64,000 nt of DNA from Roseiarcus sp963776665 (GTDB lineage Bacteria; Pseudomonadota; Alphaproteobacteria; Rhizobiales; Beijerinckiaceae): assembly GCA_963776665.1 (NCBI GenBank), contig CAVZNQ010000013.1, forward strand, positions 1 to 64,000. Direction: 5' to 3'. Below the pieces are notes generated by a model that was given only the letters and a program-made list of their open reading frames with translations, was not told where the DNA came from and made no database searches. Positions 43,513 through 52,964 of this stretch are shown here, piece by piece (position 1 is the first letter of the stretch; every line of letters starts with the position of its first letter). A program made the translations under genes and the position numbers.

Positions 43513-45108
43513 ATGAATGTAGCCTACGCCCTCCGACGTTATCCACTGATTATTACTTCAATCTGGGCGGTCGTGACTCTGATTGTCATCCTTGCAAGCC
43601 TGTATCTCTGCGACGGTCGGCTGGTTTATTCACTGGACGATCCCTATATTCAGCTGAAGCTCGCCGACGTCATCCTTGGCGGCGGCTACGGGATCAATCC
43701 TTCAGAATATGCCTCGCCATCGTCGTCGATCCTGTTTGCGCCGATGGTTGCGGCGACACAGCGCCTGGGCTTTGGGTCCGCCGGGCCCTTGGCGTTGGAT
43801 TTGATCGCGGCGGGCGGCTCGGTCTATTTGGGATCGCTGTTCATCGAGCGGTATGTCCTCGGAGGCACCGTGACCCGGGCGACGGCGTGGTTCGCCTATC
43901 CGCTCGGCGTTCTCCTGATCTTCGCGCTCAGCGCGGTGGCTCTGCCAATGACCGGATTGGAACACAGCTGGCATGTCTTATTGCTGGTGGTGATGCTGTT
44001 CGAGTTCGCGCGAATGCTCTCTACCGACGGCGAGGCTTCGCCATTCCTCATCGCCGCCATCGTGCTCGCCCCTCTGATCCGCTTTGAAGGCGTCGCTGCT
44101 TCGTTCGCCGCGATCCTGGCGTTGGCATGGCTCGGCCGCTGGAAAGCCGCGTTGACTGCGGCGGGCCTCATCGTGCTTGCGTTGGCGGCCTATGAAGCCA
44201 CGATGCTTCATTTCGGCCTGCCGATGCTGCCGAGCTCGGTCACGTCGAAATCGCAGGTAGCCGCCAATGTCGGGGATTTGTCGGGCGGCTCGGCGCTTGT
44301 CGTCTCGATCGCGCATAACCTTGGAGATTCCCTGCGGCGCAGGGAAGGCTGGTCGCTTCTAATATTGGTCATCCTCATGGTCTGGGGGTGGGCGACGACG
44401 CCCGCCGGACCGGCCCGCCGCGCCTCGGCCGCTATTGGCGGCGTTGCGAGTCTGGCGCTGGTCGGGCACCTGCTCGGCGGCCAATATCGCTGGTTTTTCC
44501 GCTATGAGGTCTATGCGGTCGCCCTGGGCTTTCTCGCGCTGCTTTACACTTGGCGATACTGGATTCGAGATTCAGTCGCCGACGGAGGCCGGAAAATCAA
44601 GCTGCTCGCCCTGTTGGCGGGATCGGCCGTTCTCGTCTTTTCCTATGTCAAGGCGGCAGCGCAGACGCCGCTTGCTGCCGAGGGCATCTATCATCAGCAA
44701 TATCAGATGCATCGGTTTGCGACCGAGTTTTACCGGGAGCCGGTCGCAGTCAACGACCTCGGCTGGGTCAGCTATCAAAATCCCGCATTCGTCCTCGATC
44801 TTCAGGGATTGGGATCGGAGCCGGTGCGCCGCCTGAGAGCGTCGCGCGCCTTCGACGCAGCGCGAATGGCGGAATTGACTTCGCGTTACAACATCGGCCT
44901 GGTCATGATCTACAAATCCTGGTTTCCTGACATTCCGTCGACTTGGCGCGAGGTTGCGGTGCTCCATGCCAAATCCCTGACCGCGGCGAATCCCGAGGTC
45001 GCCTTTTTCGCGACCCCCGACGCCGATATGGAGCGCGTCAGCCAGGCCCTGGCCGAATTCCGGCCCACACTGCCTCAGGGCGTGACCCTCGACATCGAGC
45101 CGCTCTGA
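43513..45108 (+). CDS. Polytopic membrane glycosyltransferase-like protein
   Basis: The start ATG at 43513 (MNVAYALRRYPLIITSIWAV) gives 531 residues. It has roughly ten hydrophobic helices in the N-terminal two thirds and a soluble C-terminal part. The first loop has SLDDPYIQLKLADVILGGGY, matching the acidic motif of GT-C type transferases and their hypothetical relatives. It may use a lipid-linked sugar to modify a surface glycan. It opens the polysaccharide region but is transcribed opposite to the cluster. Confidence 0.65.
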   Translation: MNVAYALRRYPLIITSIWAVVTLIVILASLYLCDGRLVYSLDDPYIQLKLADVILGGGYGINPSEYASPSSSILFAPMVAATQRLGFGSAGPLALDLIAAGGSVYLGSLFIERYVLGGTVTRATAWFAYPLGVLLIFALSAVALPMTGLEHSWHVLLLVVMLFEFARMLSTDGEASPFLIAAIVLAPLIRFEGVAASFAAILALAWLGRWKAALTAAGLIVLALAAYEATMLHFGLPMLPSSVTSKSQVAANVGDLSGGSALVVSIAHNLGDSLRRREGWSLLILVILMVWGWATTPAGPARRASAAIGGVASLALVGHLLGGQYRWFFRYEVYAVALGFLALLYTWRYWIRDSVADGGRKIKLLALLAGSAVLVFSYVKAAAQTPLAAEGIYHQQYQMHRFATEFYREPVAVNDLGWVSYQNPAFVLDLQGLGSEPVRRLRASRAFDAARMAELTSRYNIGLVMIYKSWFPDIPSTWREVAVLHAKSLTAANPEVAFFATPDADMERVSQALAEFRPTLPQGVTLDIEPL

Positions 45109-45194
45109 CCGTTTGTTTCGGGAGCGACAGTTCCCGAACTGCGAGGTGCGGGCGGAATACGCCCGTTCAGGCGCTATGCGCTCGTCGGCGGCGG

Positions 45195-45512
45195 TTAGGG
45201 CTTGGTCGGCTTTTGCCGCCAGTTGCAAAAAGTTTGAGAGCCGTAATGAGAACAAATCATTGCTGTACCATCAAGACTATTGGAATAAGTGGTGTTGCCA
45301 TAAGTGCTTGAAGTCGATCCGTCCGAACCGAAGGTCATATTGCCGTATGTTGAATGTGTCCCGCTTTTTCCAACGTTGTGATTTCCGGGCGCAGTATAGA
45401 CACTGCCCGGCGTGTTGACCGCTGGCGCGTCATAAACGGTCTGCGAGCGCGCCAGAGAGTTGAAAGCGGCAAACGTCAATATTGAGACGGTCAGTGCGAC
45501 GCCGTGCCTCAT
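45195..45512 (-). CDS. Small secreted Ser/Thr/Gly-rich protein
   Basis: The 105-residue product has a signal peptide (RHGVALTVSILTFAAFNSLA) and a mature part with repeats of the STYGNMTF / STYGNTTY type and two cysteines near the end (ICSHYGSQTFCNWRQ). No family is recognised. A collapsed second copy of its 3' end and upstream region is found at 49497-49560, suggesting past duplication. Confidence 0.6.
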   Translation of the reverse strand: MRHGVALTVSILTFAAFNSLARSQTVYDAPAVNTPGSVYTAPGNHNVGKSGTHSTYGNMTFGSDGSTSSTYGNTTYSNSLDGTAMICSHYGSQTFCNWRQKPTKP

Positions 45513-45600
45513 CGCGGTTTCCCTCGCTTCATGGCGACGACTTTAGCACGACCAACAATAATGGACACGAAAAATTCGAGCCTCCCGACGCGGGCTCCCT

Positions 45601-47157
45601 TTAGACGCTGGACTTGGGGCAGTACGCGGTCACCATGGGCGCGATCTCGATTCGGCGGTACTTCTGGACGTCGGATCCGAGGAGGTCGTCCAGTTTGGGA
45701 AAGTCGTGATCGAGGAAAGAGGCGGGATCGACGATGTCGACGATCAAACTGGATCCTTTGCCCAACTCCGCCCGGTAGGCGTCTACCAGTTTCGGGGGGA
45801 ATCCGGCTTGCTTGGCGATATCCAGCAATCGGATCGGAGGATAGCTTCCGAGCGCGACGTAATAGCGATAGTCCCAGCCGTGAATGACGATGGGCAAAGC
45901 GACGTCGGGGCATGCAGCCCTGATCAGTTCAGCATTGCGCTGCACGATTTCAGACGCCGGAGACAACAAATCGGGGTGTTGGGCGTGCTTTTTCAATGTC
46001 CATTGGTACAGCACGACGAACGCGCAAAGTCCGGCGACCGCCGCCTGCGTCCACCGGCCGGCGCCCAGACCGCTGCATCGCGCCACAAGAATGCTGAACA
46101 TCAGAGGAAAAACAGGCAACAGCAGCAGAGCGTAGTGATTGAAAAAACGACGCGGCAAGACGAGGCAAGCGATGCTGACCAGAAACAGCCCGAGGCTAAA
46201 CCATTCGGCCTGGGTGAGCCCGAACCGGACGTCCTCGCCTGCGGGGGGTTTCAATAGACATACCGCCAAGATCGCCAGGACAGGGGTAAGGACAAAGCCA
46301 GCCCCATGTATCAGTGTCTGGGGCAGGAAAAGCACCACCGCCCACTTGAGCATTTCGTCAGCTGGAGCCACGTAGCCCGAGCCATGGAGGTAGGACACCG
46401 CATTTGTAATCACGTCCTGGCCGTGAAGGCCGAATAACTGCGGCAAGATCGCAAGGATCGCTGATACGGCCATGACCAGCGCCGCACGCCAGAAGGCGGC
46501 GCGCAGCGTGAATGAAGCGCGCAGGGCGTCGGCAAACACGAAGGCGAAGCAGCCGATCGGAAAAGCCTGCAACTTGGTGAAAAATACGATCGCAAGCAGA
46601 AGCGTCGAAGCGCAGAGATACACAAGTCCCTGAAGGTTTCTCGGATTCGCTAACGGCGCGCAGAGCAGGAGCGCGATCAAGAACGGCGCGCTAAACAACT
46701 CCCCATTGATGGAGCGATAGTCGAGGGCTCCCCAATCAATGCCCGCCAGGAACAGGACCGAAAACGCGGTCAGGACCCGCCAATCGCGGTTTGCTGTTCG
46801 AACCACGAGAAGGCTTCCTGCCCAAGTGAGCGTGATGAACACAATCGCCAGAACGCGGCCGAATATCTCCATTGCGTGAAGATTGGCGCCCGGATCGGCG
46901 AACAGACGTATGATCGCAAGCGTTGCGGGAACCACCGGGCCAAGCGTGTTTGCGCCGATATTTGCAATATTCGCGATGTTCGCCAAATATGCGGAAGCCA
47001 ACGTATAGCTGTAATAGCTATCAACGTTGAGTTGTTCGCTTGAATTGAGAATCCGGAAGATCGGAACAAGCAGCAGCGCAAAACTCAGCAAAAGGAAGAT
47101 TGCAGCCGGGAAAATGATCGCCCGCCGCGGTTTGGCTTCGCGCCACGGACGCGTCAT
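45601..47157 (-). CDS. Polytopic membrane glycosyltransferase-like protein (ArnT/PMT type)
   Basis: The 518-residue product has about ten hydrophobic helices. The first loop carries NVDSYYSYTLASAYLANIAN with an Asp where GT-C enzymes have their catalytic acid, and a triple ANI repeat. The soluble C-terminal part (WDYRYYVALGSYPPIRLLD) ends in a secreted-side domain. It would transfer a sugar from an undecaprenyl- or polyprenyl-phosphate carrier, which the GT2 and GtrA products encoded next to it can supply. Confidence 0.65.
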   Translation of the reverse strand: MTRPWREAKPRRAIIFPAAIFLLLSFALLLVPIFRILNSSEQLNVDSYYSYTLASAYLANIANIANIGANTLGPVVPATLAIIRLFADPGANLHAMEIFGRVLAIVFITLTWAGSLLVVRTANRDWRVLTAFSVLFLAGIDWGALDYRSINGELFSAPFLIALLLCAPLANPRNLQGLVYLCASTLLLAIVFFTKLQAFPIGCFAFVFADALRASFTLRAAFWRAALVMAVSAILAILPQLFGLHGQDVITNAVSYLHGSGYVAPADEMLKWAVVLFLPQTLIHGAGFVLTPVLAILAVCLLKPPAGEDVRFGLTQAEWFSLGLFLVSIACLVLPRRFFNHYALLLLPVFPLMFSILVARCSGLGAGRWTQAAVAGLCAFVVLYQWTLKKHAQHPDLLSPASEIVQRNAELIRAACPDVALPIVIHGWDYRYYVALGSYPPIRLLDIAKQAGFPPKLVDAYRAELGKGSSLIVDIVDPASFLDHDFPKLDDLLGSDVQKYRRIEIAPMVTAYCPKSSV

Positions 47158-47261
47158 ATCCCGGCTCCGATTCTAGAAGAGCGCCCGGCCATACTATCAG
47201 GCATCCGAAGGCCGGCGGCCAAACGACCGACCAGAAACAGATCCGGCGGTCGCGCTGTGCG

Positions 47262-48275
47262 TCACGCCAGCGCCTGAGGCACGGACGCCTGCGCTTCATG
47301 CCGATCTCCGGTCGTCATGCAGTGCGCGCGGACGGAATCCGACACGATGAAGCGCGGTCTTGCCTTGGTCTCCAGGTATATTTTCCCCACGTATTCGCCG
47401 ATGACCCCAAGGCTCAAAAGCTGAACGCCGCAGACAATGTAAATCGGGATGACCGTCGACGCCCACCCGGGAACAGTGCCTCCCACGAGGGATGAGACGA
47501 TGGCCCAAAGCGCAAGCGCCGCCGACATGAGCGAAAGCGTGATTCCAAGCCAGGTCACTATCCGGAGCGGTCGCGTTGAGAAGGAGGTAATTCCCTCAAG
47601 GCCAAGCGCCAGCATCTTGCTCACCGGATACTTCGACACGCCAGCCGCCCGTTTCGCGCGGTCGTACAAGACAATTTGCGTGGTGAACCCAAGCTGCGGA
47701 ACGATCGCCCGCAAGAAGAGGTTTCTTTCGCCGTAGAGCCGCAAGGCTTCTACGGCGCGTCTGGACAGCAGACGGAAATCGGCGTGATCGAAGATTACGT
47801 CCGCCCCCATCGCACTCAGCAACCTGTAATAGGCGCGCGCCGAAAGGCGCTTCAGCACCGAATCGTGGGCGCGCGCGCCGCGCACGCCATAGACGACGTC
47901 TGCGCCCTCGGACGCCGCGTCGAGCATTTTCGGGATCGCCTCCAGGTCATCTTGAAGATCGGCGTCGATCGAGATCGTCAGGTCGGCGTCGGTTTCGAAA
48001 AGGCCAGCCATTAACGCGTTTTGGTGCCCCCTGTTACGCGACAGGCGTATGCCTCCGATCGTCGCGTAACGCCGGTTGAGGTCGCAGATGATCGGCCATG
48101 TTCGGTCCTTCGATCCATCGTCGACGAAGCAAATGTAGCTGTCCCTGTTGATCTTGTCGGCAAGCACCAACTGCTGGACCAGATTGTCCAATTGTCTCGC
48201 CGTCTCCGGAAGAACTTCCTCCTCGTTGTAACATGGCACAACCACGGCGAGACGAGGGGGCGGGAGAGGCGTCAC
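47262..48275 (-). CDS. GT2 glycosyltransferase, polyprenyl-phosphate sugar synthase type
   Basis: The 337-residue product has a GT-A domain with VVVPCYNEEEVLPET, FVDDGSKDRTW and the DxD-type ISIDADLQDDLEAIP. The C-terminal part has two membrane helices (about 235-300) and GEYVGKIYLETKARPRF, as in GtrB/DPM1-like enzymes. It makes a polyprenyl-phosphate-linked hexose. It overlaps the GtrA gene by 4 bases and precedes a GT-C-like gene, which together form a complete glycan modification set. Confidence 0.9.
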   Translation of the reverse strand: MTPLPPPRLAVVVPCYNEEEVLPETARQLDNLVQQLVLADKINRDSYICFVDDGSKDRTWPIICDLNRRYATIGGIRLSRNRGHQNALMAGLFETDADLTISIDADLQDDLEAIPKMLDAASEGADVVYGVRGARAHDSVLKRLSARAYYRLLSAMGADVIFDHADFRLLSRRAVEALRLYGERNLFLRAIVPQLGFTTQIVLYDRAKRAAGVSKYPVSKMLALGLEGITSFSTRPLRIVTWLGITLSLMSAALALWAIVSSLVGGTVPGWASTVIPIYIVCGVQLLSLGVIGEYVGKIYLETKARPRFIVSDSVRAHCMTTGDRHEAQASVPQALA

Positions 48276-48661
48276 GACAGTCCTCTCAGTTCCCGCCCGG
48301 GTGAAAATGCGTAGAACCGTCCCCCAAGGAACGACAATCCTGTATAAGCCAGAACCCCAAACGCCTGTGAAAGATAGCGATCAACTCCAAAGTATTCATG
48401 GACCGCGACGACCAGGGAAAGGTTGACGGCGTAGGCGACCGCGATCACGAGAGCCCACTGCAACGCGCTTTGCAGGATCGGACCTTTATGCGCAAAGGTC
48501 CATGACCGGTTCAAAGCGAAACTGAGCGCCATGCCAACCGCGTAGCCAATGGCGTTCGCAAGCACATACTGAACGCCGCCAAACCGCATGAGTCCAAAGA
48601 TGATAGCCAGACCGATCAGCGTATTCAAAACGCCCACGGAGCAAAATCGGATAAACGCCAT
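48272..48661 (-). CDS. GtrA-family membrane protein (putative lipid-linked sugar flippase)
   Basis: The 129-residue product has four hydrophobic helices and the family start FIRFCSVGVLNTLIGLAIIF, with ALNRSWTFAHKGP between helices two and three. GtrA proteins are believed to flip polyprenyl-phosphate sugars made by a GT2 partner. It overlaps the GT2 start by ATGA and follows the methyltransferase gene by 3 bases. Confidence 0.88.
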   Translation of the reverse strand: MAFIRFCSVGVLNTLIGLAIIFGLMRFGGVQYVLANAIGYAVGMALSFALNRSWTFAHKGPILQSALQWALVIAVAYAVNLSLVVAVHEYFGVDRYLSQAFGVLAYTGLSFLGGRFYAFSPGRELRGLS

Positions 48662-48664
48662 GGC

Positions 48665-49354
48665 CTAAGCTGGCCTTAGGCCAAAAACCGAATATTGCGC
48701 CCCGAAGGGCACCGAGGCCATCAGGGGCTCAAGTCCTCTCAAGCCGGCAGCAAATCGCGGAAAGAAGAGATGGTAACGCGTCTTCAAGACCTGCCAGCCG
48801 GAGTCGCGATACGACGTTTTCAGCCAACCGGCCTGAAGAAGGCGGGCGTTCTCGTCGAATGGGCAGGTCTTGACTGCGTGAACGGTCAGTGGATTTAGCG
48901 GGTTGTGTTCGAAGATCACAACGGCTCCGCCCGGACGGACCACGCGATGAAGTTCCCTGAGCCAAAAGCCGTGCTCCGCATGCGGAATATGGTGGAATAC
49001 GCAGGCGGAGAACGCTGCATCAAATGATCCGTCAGGGGCCGGGATCCCATCAGGGTTGATCTTGAGTATCCGTTCCGGGCCGGGAAACCGCTTGGCGGCG
49101 AAGTCCAGACTCTTTTGTGAAATGTCGGCACAGGTCAGCTCAGATCCTGCGAAGTAGTTCCTGAAGTGCGGGATCGAATTTCCGATACCCGATCCGAAAT
49201 CGACAATTTTACTTGGCTTAGGATCGGCCCACTCGGAAAATAGCCTGACCTTATATTCGGCGAAATACGACGGCTCTTCGCCGGTTATAGCGATATTTGC
49301 TCGGTGCTGGTCCTCGTATGCAAGCGCATACTTGTCAAACTCGGCTTCATCCAT
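48665..49354 (-). CDS. Class I SAM-dependent methyltransferase
   Basis: The likely start ATG at 49354 (MDEAEFDKYALAYEDQHRAN) gives 229 residues. Motif I is IVDFGSGIGNSIPHF, the acidic residue after strand two is in LTCADISQKSLD, and the post-motif segment is FSACVFHHIPHAEHG. It probably methylates a glycan or lipid intermediate. It lies directly before the GtrA and GT2 genes in the same operon. Confidence 0.82.
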   Translation of the reverse strand: MDEAEFDKYALAYEDQHRANIAITGEEPSYFAEYKVRLFSEWADPKPSKIVDFGSGIGNSIPHFRNYFAGSELTCADISQKSLDFAAKRFPGPERILKINPDGIPAPDGSFDAAFSACVFHHIPHAEHGFWLRELHRVVRPGGAVVIFEHNPLNPLTVHAVKTCPFDENARLLQAGWLKTSYRDSGWQVLKTRYHLFFPRFAAGLRGLEPLMASVPFGAQYSVFGLRPA

Positions 49355-49496
49355 GCATTGCTCGACCAAAGAAGGTGATTATTGGCTTGAGCCCCTCGGC
49401 CCTATATTCGGCCGCAGCTTCGATCGCGCGCGCGATAAACAGCCATACGAATTTCGATGCCGCAACGCAACAATGAAACTCCCGCCGCCAGCGGCT

Positions 49497-49560
49497 GTTA
49501 CGGCTTGGTTGCGCCTAGCCGCCAGTTACAACACAACCCAAATGGACGCGAAAAATTCGA
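49497..49560. repeat. Collapsed partial duplicate of the small secreted gene region
   Basis: On the minus strand 49530-49500 encodes CNWR...TKP and a stop, matching the 3' end of the gene at 45195. The next bases carry ggacgcgaaaaattcga (49544-49560), which resembles ggacacgaaaaattcgag at 45562-45579, upstream of that gene. The middle of the gene is missing. It looks like a deleted second copy. Confidence 0.5.
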
Positions 49561-49591
49561 TCCGACCCCGGCGCGGCCGTCATTTGGCTAG

Positions 49592-50482
49592 TCAAAAGCG
49601 GCCGAGAATCGTGCCCGCGATATCGCACTGAAAGCCCTCAAGCGCCTTCGAGATTTGTTTGATGTCTTTCACCCTCGTTCGGTGCCGCCGGGCGGCGACG
49701 ATCGCTGCGCCGACCCGGGAGGCCACGACATAGGCGTCGGCGCTTTCCAGCGCCGGCGGGGTATCGTAGATCACCACCCCATAGTTGCGCTGGGCGTTCT
49801 GCGACAGGGTCAGGAATTCCTTCGAGCTCAGCAGCTCCTGCGGATGGGGCGCCGTTGCGCCAGCGACGAGAAGGGACAGGCCCGGCACGATGTCGATGGT
49901 CGCCGGCGGCAATTCGGCGTCGCCATGTGTCAGCGCCTCGACCAGCCCCTCCGTTTTCGGATCGACGCCGAAGAGCGAGGCAAGCCGGGGTTTCCGCAGG
50001 TTGGAGTCCACGAGGAGCGTCGGGACGGCCATTTGCGCGAACGAGAGCGCGAGATTTGCGGCGAAATAGGTGACGCCGACCCGCGCGTGCGGGCCAATCA
50101 CGGCAAACGCATTCTTTCCTTGCGAGAGAGGGCCGGTGGCAAGAGCGGAACGAACGGAGCGGAATGATTCCGCGGCGGTGCTGAACGGCTGATAGCCGAC
50201 GACGAGCTCACGCGAAAAGCGGGCCTCGTCGACGCCAAAGTTGAGGACCGGATAGTTGTATCGCTTCGACAGCGCCAGAAACAAGCTGTCTCGGCGCACG
50301 AGGCCGAGCGCGATCGCGGCTTCTCCAAACGTCAGACCCTTGCGGCGCTGAAATCCGCGGATCGCCTCAACCTGAGCCTCGCTCAGGTTGCCGGCGGCCA
50401 GGATCTGCTGCTCAATCGGATCCTTCGACGTCGCAACGGCCAGGACTTCCGACTCTTTCTGATAATTTGGTTTGATCGACAT
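49592..50482 (-). CDS. BY-kinase-like ATPase of EPS assembly (CpsD/EpsG type) with altered Walker A
   Basis: The 296-residue product has an N-terminal MshEN-like helical domain (LSEAQVEAIRGFQRRKGLTF) and a P-loop ATPase domain. Walker A at residues 130-138 is GPHARVGVT, with Val137 where the ATP-binding Lys is normally found. Walker A' is TLLVDSNLRKP (155-165) and Walker B is VVIYDTPPA. No tyrosine cluster is seen at the C-terminus (AGTILGRF). The missing Lys suggests weak or no kinase activity. It lies downstream of the chain-length determinant gene and would control polymer length with it. Confidence 0.78.
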   Translation of the reverse strand: MSIKPNYQKESEVLAVATSKDPIEQQILAAGNLSEAQVEAIRGFQRRKGLTFGEAAIALGLVRRDSLFLALSKRYNYPVLNFGVDEARFSRELVVGYQPFSTAAESFRSVRSALATGPLSQGKNAFAVIGPHARVGVTYFAANLALSFAQMAVPTLLVDSNLRKPRLASLFGVDPKTEGLVEALTHGDAELPPATIDIVPGLSLLVAGATAPHPQELLSSKEFLTLSQNAQRNYGVVIYDTPPALESADAYVVASRVGAAIVAARRHRTRVKDIKQISKALEGFQCDIAGTILGRF

Positions 50483-50661
50483 TCGCTGAAGCTCTCAATA
50501 TTCGATTGGCGACCCGTCCGTGTCCGGGACGAGCGTCGCCAACGATGTTACCCCAGAATGTTTCCCAAACCCTTTTCGGTTTTTTGGGCCGGCCCGCCGC
50601 GGCTCGAGTCGATGCGGCGGTCAGCCTATCGTGACGACGGGCGGCGCTCCGTCGTATCGTC
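50483..50661. other. Spacer between two EPS genes
   Basis: About 180 bases between the chain-length determinant and the BY-kinase-like gene hold no recognised feature. Confidence 0.4.
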
Positions 50662-52074
50662 CTAAGCCGGTCGAAGCGCGCCGCCGCCGCTCGGAGCGCC
50701 AATCCGCGCCCTCCCCCTCCTCGGGCGCCGCACGGCGTCAAGATGGCCCAAGAACGGTCCTGCCGTCGAATATTCGAGATCGATCGGAAAACGGATCCGA
50801 CGATCAAGCGCCTCCGCGAGCATCGCCAGCACCAAGCCGAGAAAGAGGCCGCCGCCGATGCCGGTCAACATCACCTTCATCGGTTGCGGAAACGCGGGCG
50901 CGAGAGGCGGCACCGCCTTGTCGAGGACGGTCATGTCCGAAAACGTCAGCTTGGTCTTCAGCTTTGTTTCCGCCAGCTCTTTTTCCCGTGCGGCGAGTTG
51001 CTCGGAGCGGGAGCCGAGGTTGCGTTGCAGCTCTTCCAGGCGGGAGCGCTGGCCTTGCACGGCGATCAACGTTTTTTGCGCCTGCGCCTGCTCGGCCATG
51101 AGGGACGCGATCTGGTCCTGCGTCGTCGCGATGCGCTCTTTCAGATGCTGTCGCATCCTCTCTGTCGCGTCTCCGAGCTGCTTGCGAATTGAGGCGAGAT
51201 TCGCCTGTTCCGCCAGCATCTTAGGATTGTTGGGACCGATGAAGCCCTTGGCGGCCTCGATGGCCAGCTGCGAGGACGACATCTTTTCCTTCAAACCCGC
51301 GAGTATCTGAAGATCCGGGTCCGACGGGTCGTTGGACAGGTCGGTAGAGCTGCTCGCCAGACGGCTCTGCAGCGTGTTGGCCTCAGCCCTGGCGGCGGAC
51401 AATTGCGCGCTGAGCGCCATGTACTGGCTGGTCTCGCTATCCCCTCCGCCGTTCGGCGCCACCATGTTCGTCTGCGCCTGGAAAGCGGCGAGCGCCGAGC
51501 GCGCGGTCTCCACATCCTTGCGCAATTCATCGAGCTGCGGCGCAAACCAGCCCGCGGTCTGGTCGGCGGAAGCGATCTTCATCGCCACTTCGGCGTCGAT
51601 GGTCGCCGCGAGAAACGCGTTCGCGAGCAACGCGGCCTGGTTCGGGTCGTTCGACTTGTATTTGATCGCCAGGACGTCGGTCCCGCCGATGAACTGCGGG
51701 GCGACATTCGCCACCAGCGACGAGGCCATCCACTCCTCGATGCTCTCGCGACCGAAGGACTTCGACTGGCGGAAACTCTCCTGGACCTGGGGACTGGCGG
51801 TCAAATTCAATCGCTTGACGACGTCGACCGCCACCCGCTGGCTGGTGATGAGCTCAACGGTGTTGCCTTGCACCAGGCCGATCATCCCGCCGCCCGCCTG
51901 GGTTTGGGAAACAGGATCGACGCTGCCGGGATCGATTGTCGCGGTTGCGGTCGCGTCGTAGCGTCCCGGGACCAGCACCAGGATGCTCCCCGCCACGATC
52001 GTCGCGGCCAAGAGCGCCAGCAACATGATCCACCCGCGGCGCAGGAGGATGACCAGAACCTGGATCACTGACAC
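50662..52074 (-). CDS. Polysaccharide chain-length determinant (Wzz/GumC/EpsF type)
   Basis: The 470-residue product has an N-terminal membrane helix (RGWIMLLALLAATIVAGSIL), a long periplasmic region with extended coiled coils (about 170-390, including KERIATTQDQIASLMAEQAQ) and a second helix (PMKVMLTGIGGGLFLGLVLA, about 400-430). The C-terminal 40 residues are short and basic, without a kinase domain, which is supplied by the separate gene downstream. It is a PCP-2 protein controlling export and length of exopolysaccharide. It is coupled to the export protein gene 59 bases upstream. Confidence 0.88.
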   Translation of the reverse strand: MSVIQVLVILLRRGWIMLLALLAATIVAGSILVLVPGRYDATATATIDPGSVDPVSQTQAGGGMIGLVQGNTVELITSQRVAVDVVKRLNLTASPQVQESFRQSKSFGRESIEEWMASSLVANVAPQFIGGTDVLAIKYKSNDPNQAALLANAFLAATIDAEVAMKIASADQTAGWFAPQLDELRKDVETARSALAAFQAQTNMVAPNGGGDSETSQYMALSAQLSAARAEANTLQSRLASSSTDLSNDPSDPDLQILAGLKEKMSSSQLAIEAAKGFIGPNNPKMLAEQANLASIRKQLGDATERMRQHLKERIATTQDQIASLMAEQAQAQKTLIAVQGQRSRLEELQRNLGSRSEQLAAREKELAETKLKTKLTFSDMTVLDKAVPPLAPAFPQPMKVMLTGIGGGLFLGLVLAMLAEALDRRIRFPIDLEYSTAGPFLGHLDAVRRPRRGRARIGAPSGGGALRPA

Positions 52075-52133
52075 AAGCGGACTCCCATGATGTCACGCGG
52101 CCAATTCAGCAAGAGGTTTCGCTAAGTCACTTA

Positions 52134-52928
52134 CTAGAATATCCGCTCGTTGACCACAATGATGTCGCCCGCCTCCACTTGGTCGTCCAGCGACGCCGGA
52201 ACTTCTATCGTCTGGCCGTCCGCTGATTTGCGCTTGATCCTGATGCGCCATTCTGAACCGGTCGCGGCAACGCCGCCGCCGATCGAAAGAGCTTCCTGCA
52301 CCGTCAGCGGTCGAGTCAACTGAAATTCCCCGGGGTGGCCGACATACCCATATAGATAGTAAAATGGAGCCAGCTCCACAAAAATCTCGTCGCCGTCGAC
52401 GACCTGCAGAGTCGCGCCCGGCCCACGGCCGGCTTGAACCTCCTTGGCGTCGAACGTTTTCACGATCCGGCCGTGCCCGCGCCGGACGGTGATCGTCCCG
52501 CCTAAGCCCGAGTCCCTAAGCCCCCCGGCCCGGGACAAGACCTGGGTCAGGTTGGTAGGCCGATCGAGCGCATAGACCCCAGACGCGCCTACCTGGCCTT
52601 GCACGCTTATCTGGGCTCCGAAGCTCGAGATCTCCACCAGCACGTGCGGGTCGGTGACGATCTGGCGCGCCGCCAACCGCCTTTCGATGGCGTGCGCCAG
52701 TTCGTCTTCGCTCAAACCCGCCGCCCTGATCCGGCCGATGTAGGGAAAGTCGATCGTCCCGTCGGTTTCGACCCGCGTCGCGGTATCCATGTCCGGCTGA
52801 TTGACGACCTTGACGGATATGACGTCCTGGGTCGTCAGAACCCGCCCGCCGGCCCGCGCGCCGAACGCCGCGGTCGCGGCGACCGTCAAGACGCAGAGCC
52901 CCAGCGTCCACAACCGGGCCTTTCGCAT
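52134..52928 (-). CDS. Polysaccharide export protein (Wza/EpsE type)
   Basis: The start ATG at 52928 (MRKARLWTLGLCVLTVAATA) was preferred to one four codons earlier; the product has about 264 residues. After the signal sequence a Poly_export domain with DTATRVETDGTIDFPYIGRI is followed by SLBB domains (VQGQVGASGVYALDRPTNLT, YVGHPGEFQLTRPLTVQEAL). There is no clear lipobox cysteine, as in some EpsE proteins. It forms the outer-membrane exit of the polymer and belongs to the operon with the chain-length gene. Confidence 0.88.
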   Translation of the reverse strand: MRKARLWTLGLCVLTVAATAAFGARAGGRVLTTQDVISVKVVNQPDMDTATRVETDGTIDFPYIGRIRAAGLSEDELAHAIERRLAARQIVTDPHVLVEISSFGAQISVQGQVGASGVYALDRPTNLTQVLSRAGGLRDSGLGGTITVRRGHGRIVKTFDAKEVQAGRGPGATLQVVDGDEIFVELAPFYYLYGYVGHPGEFQLTRPLTVQEALSIGGGVAATGSEWRIRIKRKSADGQTIEVPASLDDQVEAGDIIVVNERIF

Positions 52929-52964
52929 CGTCGTCACCATGGCTTATGCTCCAACTCCGGAGTT

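Noticed and set aside
47262..49354. O-antigen phage-type serotype conversion island
   Set aside because: GtrA-GtrB-transferase order resembles phage gtr cassettes, but no integrase, att site or phage gene is near, and the genes are continuous with an EPS export operon.
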